Of a DNA stretch of 64,000 bases, positions 10,259 to 20,541 are shown piece by piece. Location of the stretch: the NCBI RefSeq assembly GCF_000341285.1, contig NW_005178457.1, positions 62,001 to 126,000 on the forward strand, written 5' to 3'. The DNA comes from Galdieria sulphuraria. Lineage: Eukaryota > Rhodophyta > Bangiophyceae > Galdieriales > Galdieriaceae. The notes under the pieces were generated by a model. The model ran no database searches and was not told the origin of the DNA. It worked only from the letters and a program-made list of their open reading frames with translations. Position numbers and translations under genes: made by a program. Numbering within the stretch: the stretch's first letter is position 1; each line of letters opens with the position of its first letter.

Positions 10259-11242
10259 ATGAACAATAAAAGCAAGGTACCTATGGTTCCTCGTGGACGC
10301 TTTGCACCTACAATACCTAGTGAAAGGAGAAGGAGAAAACAACTTCAAGTTGATTCACAAGATAAAACGACAGATAGCCCACCTGTGGAACAAACAAGAA
10401 ACGAGTCAACCAAGAAGACCCTTGAAGGAAGCACTTTAAAAACAGAAAACAAAGCTTTAGAACAACCAATTAAAAAGGAACCTCTCATACAAACAACAAA
10501 CAACGAGACAAAAGTTAAACAGAATAGTAACACTTGTCTTCAGTTGGACTCTTCAGACGAGGAACAAGAGAATACTCGAGATGACAATTATAATACTACA
10601 GTTGGTTATAATGTTACTTATGGGTCATCCTCTCTTTTGCCTGTAGTCTTGCCTATATCCAATCAGCCGACGGATGAATTCGGACAAGTTGATAATACAG
10701 AACATCAGAAGGGTAACTTGGCAAAGAAGTCCATTGCTAGTAAACTTTGTCATGAAAAAAAATGGTTCTTTGTGCAATTGCCACCTACATTACCTATATC
10801 GGACTCTATAGAAATGCAACAGAAAGACTTGCATAATGAAAAGGAAGAAACTGTGGATGAAAGTGCAAGTACTGAAGCTAAACTACGGGAATTGAAGTAT
10901 ATGATGTCTCAAAATGAAGTAGAAAGTCAGTTACATCCCGACATTAGACATATGAAAAGTTGCAAATTGGGTAGTTTGAGGATTTTTCGTTCTGGAAAAG
11001 TTGAATTGGTTATCAATGGAATGACTTGTGAGGTTTTACAAGGAGCAGAAACAAGTTTCTCGGAGAAAGCGATGCAAGTGGATTGGGAAAAGAGTTTATT
11101 AGGTGAACTGGGAGATGTTAGTCATCGATGGATTTGTGTTCCGAATGTTGACAATCATCTTCATTGGAATGGAGATAAAGTTTGTAATGTTCAGTCGAGT
11201 TTTATGAAGGAAGAGGAGAAAATGTTGTGGAAGACTGAATAG
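10259..11242 (+). CDS. RPC53: RNA polymerase III subunit RPC4 (RPC53/POLR3D)
   Basis: Probable Pol III-specific subunit that helps initiation and termination at tRNA and 5S genes. The single exon encodes 327 residues. The family marks are at both ends: an N-terminal PRGRFAPTIPSERRRRK, and a C-terminal GSLRIFRSGKVELVINGM with FSEKAMQVDW, which corresponds to the RPC4 dimerisation fold that pairs with RPC5/RPC37. The middle (about residues 25-210) is low complexity, Lys/Glu/Thr-rich and poorly conserved, as is usual. The start is 17 nt after the endopeptidase stop, leaving almost no space for a separate promoter, and the last 41 bp overlap the 3' coding end of the opposite-strand Sos7-like gene. 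Confidence 0.8.
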   Translation: MNNKSKVPMVPRGRFAPTIPSERRRRKQLQVDSQDKTTDSPPVEQTRNESTKKTLEGSTLKTENKALEQPIKKEPLIQTTNNETKVKQNSNTCLQLDSSDEEQENTRDDNYNTTVGYNVTYGSSSLLPVVLPISNQPTDEFGQVDNTEHQKGNLAKKSIASKLCHEKKWFFVQLPPTLPISDSIEMQQKDLHNEKEETVDESASTEAKLRELKYMMSQNEVESQLHPDIRHMKSCKLGSLRIFRSGKVELVINGMTCEVLQGAETSFSEKAMQVDWEKSLLGELGDVSHRWICVPNVDNHLHWNGDKVCNVQSSFMKEEEKMLWKTE

Positions 11243-12636
11243 TACTTTGAATGATTTGTCTCATTTCTCTTTGCCACTCAATGAGACTATCGGTATTCAA
11301 AGCTATCAACTTATTCCACACTTGAGTACTTTTCCACCAGCGTCTTTGTTCTTCGGTTGCGGCAAAGAATCGAATAATGTCGAAACGAGTATTGCCATCG
11401 GGATAACCAATTTGGAATTGCAAGTCAAGGAAAATAGTTTCATTGATGGATAACCGAATTGTATTGGAAGTTGGAATGGTCCATATCTGAGAAAGTGGTG
11501 TGACTTTTGAATGTTTTAGGTTTCTTTCTTCTTCTTCTTCTTTCTCGTAGGCTTTCTTCATTTCTTCCAATTCATGATGAAATGCATAGAGACGATGAAT
11601 GATTTCTCGAACTATATAAGGAATGTGGTTTGTTTTTGGCCATTTTTGTTTCCAATCTTGTATGGAAATATGTTCTGGAACGAGTTGTACTTGAACAATG
11701 GAGGAAGCATTCCATTCGATAGTAAGTCGATGTTCTTCCGAAAGCAGAATCGAATCTTCTTCCGACGAAATGATTATGTCCACAGTATTATCATCTCTGG
11801 CTTGTACAGTAACTCCACTCATTGCCTGTATAAATTGAATGAGATTGTCATACCAAGTCATGATATGTTTCATTTTGGAACGAGTATCATCTTCGTGAAT
11901 ATTCTCATTTGCATCTTGTTCTAAAACACTTACATGACTTCTCATTTGTTGAACTGCAGATTCTAAGGGTTCTAATTCCCATATCAGTTCATTTCGTCTA
12001 TCTTCCAATTGTTGTTTGCTTGAAGCCAGTTGAGAAAGTTGCAGTTCTCGTTGATGAAGTAAAGCTTTGGCATTTGTCTCGTCCAAATATTTTATTTGCC
12101 GAAAATATCCATCTTCTTCTTTAAAGTAATCTTTTGTAGTAGAGGTTTGTTCTTGCCACTTTTGCAACTGTTCCAGTTTATATTGGCAGCTTTGCAAATA
12201 TTGTTGATGGAGCTTTCTCTTTTGTACCCAATCATTTGCTAAGTTCTCTATTTGTTGAAATAGAGATTGCGTATACTGTTTGCTGCGTTTCACTTGGTTC
12301 TTGGATTGTGCCGTTGTAATCTCCAAGTCAGCTATTTTTTGGTCGGTTGGAATGATATCCTGATCGGTTGAAACTTGAATGTTTTCTAGGAAACGCCGTT
12401 TGGTTTCCAACTCTAAAAAACTAAACTTGAGTTTGTGCATCATATCCTAAGGAGAGTTGATATTATTTATCCATATAAGAAGGCATATAGATTCTTCATA
12501 CTTGTGTTATCTTCCATTGGGTGTGAATATTGTTATCTTGATATTCTTCATCCACTTTTTTCTGATGTTGTTCTAAGAAACTCGTATATGATGCAAGTTT
12601 ATTGACTTGTTGTTGCCATTCGTTGAGTTGTGCCAT
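11202..12636 (-). CDS. Coiled-coil protein resembling kinetochore Sos7/Kre28 (Zwint-type)
   Basis: Two exons (12502-12636 and 11202-12446) encode 459 residues. The 55-nt intron joins WKITQ to DMMHKLKFSF in frame. The motif KLKFSFLELETKRRFLENI just after the junction resembles the start of the Sos7 coiled-coil family; fungal Sos7/Kre28 bridges KNL1 (Spc105) to the kinetochore. A long coiled coil rich in Gln/Glu/Leu follows to about residue 230, then a globular part with VTVQARDDNTVDIIIS and HRLTIEWN, which could be an RWD-like beta sheet as in other kinetochore proteins. Assignment is from memory of a short motif plus architecture, so it is tentative. It shares 41 bp of coding sequence tail to tail with RPC4 and starts 82 bp from GAR synthetase. 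Confidence 0.45.
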
Positions 12637-12718
12637 GTCTCGATGATAATAATAAAACCACAAGAGGAATCAATCACTTGTGCTTTTTTTAGGCCATTTG
12701 GAAATACACAAATTTGAA

Positions 12719-14284
12719 ATGACGGCGGGCTCTTCCCTCTTGGCGCTATTATTTCCATGTCAAAGTTTATCGTTTGTGTCTGGAATATCTTCCGTCTCAA
12801 GTTTACTTGATATTCGTTCGCTTTCACCTAACAATGTACGAAATTATCAGAGACAACTTCGCGGTGTCGTTTCCTTTGCGCAGAAAATAAAACAGACTCG
12901 ACGTTCTTCTATTGTCCAGACACCGGGGAATGGATTACCTCGTTTCATATGGATATATTGTGTTGCATCCGATTCTGTAAAAAAGGCTCTTCACGTAGCT
13001 GTCATTGGCTCTGGTGGAAGAGAACACGCTCTTTGTGATACCATTTCCCAGTCGCCCATGTGCAACAAATTGTTTGCTATTCCAGGAAACGCAGGAATGC
13101 GAGCCTGCGCTATAGTAGTGGAAAATATTCATCCTCATGAAACGGAGAAAATTGTGGAGTTTTGCAAGCACAACGAGGTTGACTTTGTAATAGTCGGTCC
13201 AGAAATACCGCTAGTAGAGGGACTCGTAGACAAGTTGACTAGAGCTGGGATAGCAGCTTTCGGACCTCATTCGAATGCGGCTATATTGGAAGGATCTAAA
13301 GTTTGGATGAAGCAGTTTCTGAAAAGACGGAATATTCCTACAGCGCAATACGAATGCTTCCGCAACTCTCAGTTGGCCAAGTCTTATGTGAACAAGCAAC
13401 AGTTTCCTTTGGTTATCAAAGCCAATGGTCTTGCTGCAGGTAAAGGAGTTATTATAGCAGAAGATAGGACAACTGCCAATCAAGCCATTGTTTCCATATT
13501 GGATGACACGATGTTTGGTTCAGCGGGTTCAGAAATAGTAATTGAAGAATATCTACAAGGAGAAGAATTGAGTTTCTTTGCGTTGGTGGATGGTTTGACT
13601 GTTATTCCTTTTGGATCGGCTCAGGATCATAAGAGAGCATTTGATCAGGATCTTGGTCCAAATACTGGTGGAATGGGTGCTTATTCACCATCGCCTTTGT
13701 GTACAGAATCGTTAGAAAATGATATCATTCAAAATATTTTGAAGCCAACCGTTCAAGGTATGATGGAAGAAGGTCGACCTTATCGTGGAATACTCTATTG
13801 TGGCTTGATGTTGACAAAAGATGGTCCTAAAGTGTTGGAATATAACGTACGCTTTGGAGATCCAGAATGTCAAGTGATATGCCCACGTTTAAAGAGTGAC
13901 TTGTTACAAGTATTGTACAAGGTTGCCACAGGTGACACAAAGGATTTGGATATAGAATGGCACAAGAATCTTTGGTCACTTGTTGTCATCATGGCAAGTC
14001 AAGGATATCCAGGTGCTTATCAGAAAGGAACCGTTATTCAACATTTACAAGAGGCGAGTAATATCGATGGCGTTAAGATATATCATTCAGGAACCGATCT
14101 TTCTTCAAAAGGGGAATGGATAGCTACTGGTGGAAGAGTTTTGGGTATTACGGGTATAGGAAACTCTATTCAACAAGCTAGAGACAAAGCTTATTCAGCT
14201 ATTGAACAAATTCATTGGCCTCAAGGATTTTACAGAAAGGATATCGGTTGGAAGTGTTTACATATTGAAACAAGTGGTCGATGA
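12719..14284 (+). CDS. purD: Phosphoribosylamine-glycine ligase (GAR synthetase)
   Basis: Catalyses the second step of de novo purine synthesis: ATP-dependent joining of glycine to phosphoribosylamine. A single exon encodes 521 residues from the first ATG. The protein is monofunctional, as in bacteria and plants, rather than fused to AIRS/GART as in animals. About 95 residues precede the domain and probably form an organelle transit peptide (Ser/Arg-rich, hydrophobic start). Then HVAVIGSGGREHAL (N-domain phosphate loop), FVIVGPEIPLVEGL, the ATP-grasp PLVIKANGLAAGKGV, IEEYLQGEELSFFALVDG, AQDHKRAFDQDLGPNTGGMG and EYNVRFGDPECQ, all diagnostic. A GTG in frame upstream at 12680 is not favoured. 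It is divergent from the Sos7-like gene across 82 bp. Confidence 0.95.
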   Translation: MTAGSSLLALLFPCQSLSFVSGISSVSSLLDIRSLSPNNVRNYQRQLRGVVSFAQKIKQTRRSSIVQTPGNGLPRFIWIYCVASDSVKKALHVAVIGSGGREHALCDTISQSPMCNKLFAIPGNAGMRACAIVVENIHPHETEKIVEFCKHNEVDFVIVGPEIPLVEGLVDKLTRAGIAAFGPHSNAAILEGSKVWMKQFLKRRNIPTAQYECFRNSQLAKSYVNKQQFPLVIKANGLAAGKGVIIAEDRTTANQAIVSILDDTMFGSAGSEIVIEEYLQGEELSFFALVDGLTVIPFGSAQDHKRAFDQDLGPNTGGMGAYSPSPLCTESLENDIIQNILKPTVQGMMEEGRPYRGILYCGLMLTKDGPKVLEYNVRFGDPECQVICPRLKSDLLQVLYKVATGDTKDLDIEWHKNLWSLVVIMASQGYPGAYQKGTVIQHLQEASNIDGVKIYHSGTDLSSKGEWIATGGRVLGITGIGNSIQQARDKAYSAIEQIHWPQGFYRKDIGWKCLHIETSGR

Positions 14285-14322
14285 CACGAATAATAAACGA
14301 AATATCAACTGGAAGAAATATT

Positions 14323-14718
14323 CTATTCATTCATTTGTACAGCTTTTTGAAGAAACTGCTTGACTTGGTTTTCACCCAGAGCACCTACAAATTGGTCCTT
14401 CTGCTTTCCTTTATGATAACAAAATACTGTTGGTACAGCTGCAACTTGCAGTCTATCAGCTACTGACGATGCTCGATCCACATCAACTTTTGCCAACTCT
14501 ATTTTTCCTTGTGTCTCTTCCATCAGTCGCTCCAATAAAGGACCCAACTGTCTACAAGGACCGCACCACTCCGCATGACAATAAACAACTTGCGGCTTTT
14601 GGTTGGAAGCTTCCATCACTTTTTCAAATTCGGTGTCAGAAGTTACTTTGGTATAAGATACGAAACGACGTGCATATCGAAACAGCGATAGTTGGCAAGT
14701 TTTGTACATAAAACTCAT
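14323..14718 (-). CDS. Mitochondrial-type thioredoxin
   Basis: A small single-exon protein of 131 residues. The N-terminal ~30 residues are basic with Ser/Tyr (LSLFRYARRFVSYTK), typical of a mitochondrial presequence. The thioredoxin fold follows with CHAEWCGPCRQLGP, whose WCGPC is the redox-active site, IELAKVDVDR, the conserved cis-Pro in VAAVPTVFCY, and FVGALGENQVKQFL. It reduces protein disulphides, receiving electrons from a thioredoxin reductase not seen here. The frame is open upstream of the ATG at 14718 without another ATG. It is convergent with GAR synthetase with 38 bp between the stops. Confidence 0.88.
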   Translation of the reverse strand: MSFMYKTCQLSLFRYARRFVSYTKVTSDTEFEKVMEASNQKPQVVYCHAEWCGPCRQLGPLLERLMEETQGKIELAKVDVDRASSVADRLQVAAVPTVFCYHKGKQKDQFVGALGENQVKQFLQKAVQMNE

Positions 14719-15267
14719 GGATAGAATCCTGATGACAAAAGTCACTCGTATAGTCAAATGTCTTTGAAAAGATGGAGAGTACAAGTTGCTAAAGAAACAC
14801 TACTAGGAATATCCTTTGAGTTCAACAACACAATATCCAATCCACCATATAAGAATGGGTTGGAACTCTTCAAATGAGATGAAACACTTCCATTTCAAGA
14901 AATATATATAAAAATAGTATTACTCATGGGAAAACCTAAATAGCGCCCATGTTGAAGAAATCAGATGGTTCCGTATAAAAACCAAAGACATGAAATATTC
15001 TCAAAGAAAACTGTGAAGATGCGGTGTTCAGGAAAGTACTCTTCAATTGTGGACAAAAGCAATATGAATATATTCGTAAATCACTTATATGATTCTGAAA
15101 AGTGATACAAATGGAGTAGGCTTTTATTCCATCCAATCAAACACTCAAAATACATCTCATTCTCCAATGATGTCTTATTACTTTCAATCTTTCATTTGTC
15201 ATATAAAGTGGAAACTTTTATACATGGAAAATACTCGAGAGATGTCTGATAATCTTTTCATTCCTTA
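14719..15267. other. Region between thioredoxin and IBA57, no certain gene
   Basis: 549 bp between two minus-strand genes. It must contain the thioredoxin promoter and the IBA57 3' end. A weak possible spliced reading frame at 14936-15202 is listed separately. No repeat or structured RNA was recognised. Confidence 0.4.
14936..15202 (-). CDS. Possible small spliced ORF, unrecognised
   Basis: If an intron at 15095-15142 (GT to TTTTCAG, 48 nt) is removed, exons 15143-15202 and 14936-15094 make a continuous frame of about 72 residues from ATG to TAG. The product would be basic at the start (MTNERLKVIRHHWRMR) with Cys residues (YCFC) and end in FFNMGAI. The intron length suits this genome and the ATG is 65 bp below the IBA57 stop, but I recognise no family and nothing else supports translation. 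Confidence 0.18.
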
Positions 15268-16816
15268 CTAAGTTTCTCCCGAAAATGTTGCTTTCTGTGA
15301 TGATTCCATATCTTCCCTCGGCCACCAAAAAGGCTTTAAAGGTATTGCATACATTTTCGATTGCTCTACATTCAAAGGAATACCTATGACTATGTTCTTC
15401 TTTCAACTTGAACCAAATTGATTCGAATAGAAAACATACCAGAAGAACCATTAGGAAATGCTGAAGCAACGTCCAGTCGTGCTAATCCAATATTATAAAC
15501 ACTGCTAGTAATATAACCCACTGCTTTGGTTGCCTTGTCATTCTGTGCAAATAATTGACTATTCACAGGTACAGTAGATAAGCCATTCTCAAGCTCCATT
15601 GTTTGTATCGGACATATCGCATCTGACAGTCAAAACCAATTTTAAGGATGTTACATATCCAGAAACTTCAACTTTACCATTGGGACACTCATAAAAATGA
15701 TTCATGGCTTGTGCTATTTCTAGGCCTTTATCCTTTTCCTTTGCAAACAAAACGGGAGCAATACGCTTTCGTACTACTCCAGTGTAATTCACACGAGCTG
15801 TAGTTTCCTACAAAAATAACATATCAAGCTAAGCACAAAGCAAGAGTTGAGACTGAATTACCTGACCAAGATAACATCCTTTAGAAAAACTGATACCATT
15901 TAGATAATCTAGATTACCTTCAAACGGAAGACTATTCAAAAACGAATAGTCTGTTCCTCCTTCTGGAATGCCATATATCATTCTCCATACATGATATAAT
16001 TCTTCACTTCCTTGTGCTTCTTTTTGTCCTTGATACTATTTTAAGGCAAGGTTATCATCAACCAATTGAAAAGGGACAAGTTTCTTACTTTGGTATGGAT
16101 AGAAGTATAAAAACGCAAACCTAGACGTGAAACACGAGGGTCCAAAGAATAGACTGTTGGTTTATCTGGAACAAAGTCTGACCATATCTGATCCATTCTT
16201 TCTAAACCTGGTGCAACCCTTGAGAGTTGGTTGCAATATATTAGCAGGATGGAGGTCTTCGAACAGTATTCTGATACTAACCACACTGAGTATGAATCCG
16301 AAACATTCGATATCTCTACTTTAGAACGAAGCCGAAATAACTGAAGATGCTTCACTAGTTCTGTATATATAGTTTCATCAATATACTCAAAATAAACAAA
16401 CGCAAAAGTTGTGGCTCAACCTACCAGAACCCGTAGATGGATGTACATCAATCAACCAGTCTTCACAACTTTCACTCAACGGAGCAAGGAATCCTTGGTT
16501 GATCAGACGTCCTCGCTTATTAAGAAAGCCTGTATAACCCAAAGTTGGCTTTTGGCTCTGTTTTGTTAGCAACTCCACGTTTTGTGTTATTAGACCCTAA
16601 GTGCTTGAATGGATACGAGCAACTGCAAACTAAGTTAACACATACCTGAAGAAACTTGGTAGTATCCTTTCCTGATAACTTTAACAAATAGCGGTCGTGT
16701 AGAGACGCTAGAAAACGTGGTGACCTCCAACATGACATGGCATTCGAAGACCTTTTTTCAAAATAACTGTTGAAGGAGTTTCCCACTTTACTATATAATA
16801 ATGGTATCATATACAT
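15268..16816 (-). CDS. IBA57: IBA57 iron-sulfur cluster assembly protein (GcvT-like, CAF17)
   Basis: Folate-binding GcvT-family protein that works with ISCA proteins to make [4Fe-4S] clusters in mitochondria. Eight exons (16646-16816, 16425-16596, 16282-16360, 16089-16218, 15862-16035, 15678-15807, 15440-15622, 15268-15365) sum to 378 residues in frame. Evidence: LLKLSGKDTTKFLQ at the N-terminus, GYTGFLNKRGRLI, LFRLRSKVEI, DPRVSRLGLRFY, and the family signature KGCYLGQE followed by TTARVNYTGVVRKR. The C-terminal beta domain has AVGYITSSVYNIGLA and ends PFWWP. Met27 could be the true start, but the first 26 residues would serve as a presequence. This is the most intron-rich complete gene here apart from aminopeptidase P. 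Confidence 0.92.
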
Positions 16817-17232
16817 ACTAGTTGATATGAAAAAAATCTCTATATGTTTGTTTATTTCGAAAAGTAATACGAATATAAAAATGTAACTGAATATTAAAAG
16901 TTTAGAGACCTACACTTTTGTTTTCATAAGCATTCTTTTGTTGTCTGAAATTCAACTTTCATTAGTCAAACCTTGAGGCAATTCATTGATATTGTCTTTC
17001 TGCCAAAGCAACGGACATCGTAAGAAAATGTCTATTCATCCAAAGCATACGATGTCTAATAGACATAAGGAGCGGATTATCGAGGAGACGAAGCACCGCT
17101 GCATGTAACGAACGATGTCCTTTTTAACAATGATGCGTCCCTTTGAATGACAAAGGGACATCGCAGACGAATATACATATAACTTACTTTTTTTTCAAAG
17201 TTTTTTGTGCTTTTATTTTTTGCTTTGGCAAA
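16817..17232. other. Divergent intergenic region, IBA57 / MFS transporter
   Basis: 416 bp shared upstream region of two divergent genes. Apart from the CGATGTC cluster and inverted repeats described separately, nothing was recognised; there is no tRNA or small ORF of note. Confidence 0.5.
17014..17163. promoter_or_regulatory. Cluster of four CGATGTC motifs upstream of MFS transporter
   Basis: The 7-mer CGATGTC occurs at 17050-17056 and 17113-17119, and its complement GACATCG at 17014-17020 and 17157-17163. Two perfect inverted repeats lie among them: ATGTCTA-A-TAGACAT (17052-17066) and GTCCCTTTG-5 nt-CAAAGGGAC (17137-17159). The cluster ends about 70 bp before the transporter ATG at 17233 and lies some 200 bp from the divergent IBA57 ATG. 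The spacing and symmetry look like binding sites for a dimeric regulator; the factor is unknown. Confidence 0.5.
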
Positions 17233-19247
17233 ATGTCTGCTCCTGTTGTGGATGTCTCGTCTGAATATATTCAACGAGTCTCTTTAGGTGCTAATGAAAG
17301 AGAAGGTCCTGAAAGTTTGCAAACTTATTGGGAAACCAACAACAACGATAGCGCAGACAAACCTTCATCCAACAACTCCAGTTTGGAAGAGTCAGAAAAG
17401 GACCGCAGAGAACTTCAAAAAGCTATCAGGTTCAATGCCTTAGGAACTGCTATGGGCTTCTTTGTGAATGGTTATATGTATGATATTTCATCCGTATTGT
17501 TGACTATGTATACAGATCTCTATCCAAGTTTTAATACAGATGTATTCCTACAAACTGCTATTGGAGTGGCCATGTTGTATGGAGTTATGTTTGGTCTTTT
17601 AATATTTGGTTTTATTGCAGACTATTTTGGAAGAAAGAAAGGTCTCATCATGTGCTCCTCATTGGTTTTATTAGGAAACATTATTGGAGTTGCTTACAAT
17701 GGCACAGATATCGATGGTGCATTATGGATGATGTGTATTGGTTTGGGAGTGGCAGGCTTAGGTATGGGTGGAGAATATACTTGCAATGTTCCCAACTCCA
17801 TGGAAGATAGTGAAGAAGTGGATACTTCCAAGAGAGGAGGACGAGTAACGAGGTTGGTCATGGCAATGGAAGTATTGGGAAACTATGCTCCTTTTGTTGT
17901 TCAACTCATTATTATTGCGGCAGCTTGTCGTAATGCACATCTTGGACTTCGTTCTGGATGCAAGGACCAAGTAGTGACTCGAGTCTCATTTGCAGTTGCC
18001 ACCATTCCTGTGATTATTGTTTTAATATATCGTACTCAAATGAAAGATTCAAAAATGTTTACAAGAGATCAAGCCAAGAGAGGCAGAAAGTATGATGGAT
18101 TGGACTTGTATATTTTCTTTAAACATTTTTGGGCTCGTTGCATTGGAACAGTGATTATGTGGTTTCTTATTGATTGGATTAACTATTCCGGTGGAACATT
18201 TGGCAATTTAGTTTTACAGAAAGTGATTGGAGCTTCTTTATTTAAGACAGTATGGATTACTTTGGCGGAAGGTGTAGCATGGGCAGTATGGATGCCATTT
18301 TTAGTTTCCTTCATTGTGGATCGATTGGGAAGAAGAAAAACAGAAATATTTGGATGGATGTGGTTAGCATCCACTACATTAATTACTGCAGGCTTCTTTT
18401 GGCAGCTTCGAGCACAACCTGTGGCTTATATTATTTGGAGTACATTTCAAGGAGGGTAAGAATGGTGCTTTTTGTAATTTCTATTGTTATTGAATGAGTT
18501 GATACTAGTTTTCAATATTTTGTATTTGTTCCTGTTTATTTGGTTCCTGCTGAAGCTTATCCCACCAGAATTCGTGCAACTATGTATGGAGTTTCTTCAT
18601 CTCTTGGCAAAATGGGAGGAATCGTTGGTACAACTATATTTCCTCAGATATGGAAGCGTTTTGGAGGTGGTTCTGAAAGTTTAGATGGTCTTCGAGGAAC
18701 GATGTGGTTCAATGCTGGACTTTCTTATGTAGGACTGGTGATTTGCATCTTCTTTGTTCCAGAATATTCTCAACGTTCTTTGGTCGGAGAAGATGATAGA
18801 TACAATGAACTTCGTCGTCGTTATGCTGGGAAATATGTACAGCACTTGAAGTTGAATGATCATGAAATTGAATCCGAAGATGCTGAAAGTTGTGGTATCT
18901 TTCGTTTGATGAAATATTATATTTTTGGTCCAAAGGAAGTTTATATGTCTTATCAGCGTAAATATGCCGCAATGTTGGCCCAACGTTCAGGTATTAGTTG
19001 CGTAGAAGAAGCTCAAGAGGCTGCTTGTTTGCCTACTTATTACAATGATTTGACCTTTTTCTTGAAAATATATTGGAGAATCCGTTATGGTAAGGAAGGT
19101 TGTATTAGCAATGAAAGAGAATCAGAAGATATGGCGTATTATCAATCCAGGAAACAGAAGGAAGTGGCTACAGGATCTGCAACCAAGGATTCTTTACATC
19201 AAGAAGAACATATCAGTGCCTCTGCTTTGATGGAAGATAAACATTGA
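17233..19247 (+). CDS. MFS transporter, phosphate:proton symporter-like
   Basis: Two exons (17233-18455, 18509-19247) encode 653 residues. A hydrophilic N-terminus of about 70 residues precedes a 12-span major facilitator fold: NALGTAMGFFVNGYMYDISS in span 1, GFIADYFGRKKGLIM in loop 2-3 (the MFS DxxxRK motif), GLGVAGLGMGGEY in span 4, and VDRLGRRKTEIFGW in loop 8-9. VYLVPAEAYPTRIRATMYG in exon 2 is the PxExxPTRxR motif of the sugar/phosphate branch. The GGEY element and overall pattern are closest to the PHS/GIT1 group (phosphate or glycerophosphodiester uptake), but substrate is not determinable. The C-terminal ~140 residues are a soluble tail. A repeated CGATGTC motif upstream suggests specific regulation. 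Confidence 0.75.
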
Positions 19248-19356
19248 TGTGTTTTAGATGACTATTCCAGTTGCTTGAATAAAATGAATTATGGATGATT
19301 TGTTATAGTTGATGAAAACCCAATGCAAACGCAACTACTATTCTTGATTGAGAGAA

Positions 19357-20153
19357 ATGAAAGCCAAACAACCATCATCCACGTTGTCACATAAAGTTTC
19401 GTGGATTAGAAAAGCTGTCCTTATAAGTTTGTTTGTATTATGCTCTATCATTGTGATAAGTAGTACTTTGGCAACTTTCTCCGAACCCAAGTTTGACAAG
19501 GATATCATTCGGAAAATAGCTGAGAGAGCAGTGGGTTGGGTTGTCCTTGTTTTCAAAACGACAAAAGTCTCAAATAGTTTGTTTCCTTCTTAGATCTTCC
19601 TCGAGAAGAAGCTTTCCATAACGTTTCCAAAGAACTGCAAGCTGCTTTTCCTCAACTCATTTATAACAGTGATTTAGAGTGGATATTTATCAATGCAGGT
19701 GGTTGGATGGGATCATTTTGTCTTTTACATGCTTCCTTGACCGAATATGTGTTGTTATTCGGTACTGCCATAGAAACAGCAGGTCATAGTGGTCGTTATT
19801 GGATAGATATATATGATACGTTACTTCGAGGTACCTTTCAACAGTGGTCTGAAGGCACTACACACTACGTGACTTATTCAGCTGGTGATACTATTTATCA
19901 TCCACGTTTATCAGCCACTGCAGTTTGTTGGAAGGTAAGCTTTGGTTAGCTATTCAACTACAATAAGATATGTAGTCATTCGTTATAGGAAGATACTTGG
20001 ATGTTGGAATATGCACATGGACCTATTATGACTTCTCTTCTATTTGCTTTATCAGATTCGCTATTTTCCACACAAGATTGGTTGACTATTTATAAGAGTA
20101 TTCAAATGTATGGTAAGATGGTTATCCAGTCATTCATTCGTTTCCAAGTGTAA
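19357..20153 (+). CDS. ERG2: C-8 sterol isomerase / sigma-1 receptor family (ERG2)
   Basis: Three exons (19357-19534, 19594-19934, 19989-20153) give 227 residues. A single N-terminal membrane segment (VLISLFVLCSIIVISSTL) is followed by the cupin-like ligand-binding domain: WIFINAGGWMGSFCLLHASL, TEYVLLFGTAIETAGHSGRY, and HYVTYSAGDTIYHP. ERG2 converts delta-8 to delta-7 sterols in the ER; the animal homologue is the sigma-1 receptor, without enzyme activity. The Glu in LTEYVLLFG and His/Tyr residues typical of the isomerase are kept, so isomerase activity is likely. The gene lies 47 bp upstream of ELOF1 on the same strand. Confidence 0.9.
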
Positions 20154-20200
20154 TGGAAAATTCATAAAATGTTGACGAGTTATCATTCATTTGTTTTGGA

Positions 20201-20455
20201 ATGGGAAAGCGCAAGTCTCGAAAGAAGCCTATTCAGAAACCAAAAAAGCCAACACTTGATAAAGTTTTCAACTGCCCTTTTTGTGGACATGAAAAGACAG
20301 TAGACTGTACCATTTCCAAGTCAAAGGGAATTGGTTCGGTTTCCTGTAGAGTTTGTCAAGCCTCTTATACAGCAGAAGTTACACACTTGGATGAAGCTGT
20401 AGACGTATATGCCGAATGGATTGATAAAACTGTCCAAGTAGGTAGAAATAACTAA
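20201..20455 (+). CDS. ELOF1: Transcription elongation factor ELF1 homologue (ELOF1)
   Basis: A complete intronless gene of 84 residues, the family's usual length. The N-terminus is a basic patch (MGKRKSRKKPIQKPKK), followed by the four-Cys zinc ribbon: FNCPFCGHEKTV and VSCRVCQASY. It ends with EAVDVYAEWIDK, the conserved helix. The protein binds elongating RNA polymerase II near the downstream DNA and aids passage through nucleosomes and transcription-coupled repair. Its stop is 86 bp from the convergent MRD1 stop and its ATG 47 bp after ERG2. Confidence 0.95.
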   Translation: MGKRKSRKKPIQKPKKPTLDKVFNCPFCGHEKTVDCTISKSKGIGSVSCRVCQASYTAEVTHLDEAVDVYAEWIDKTVQVGRNN

Positions 20456-20541
20456 CACAACTACAAATAATTGCTAATACGAAAGTAGGCTAATAGTTGA
20501 GAATCACGAGTAATGACGAACAAGAGACTTGTGTGTGTACC

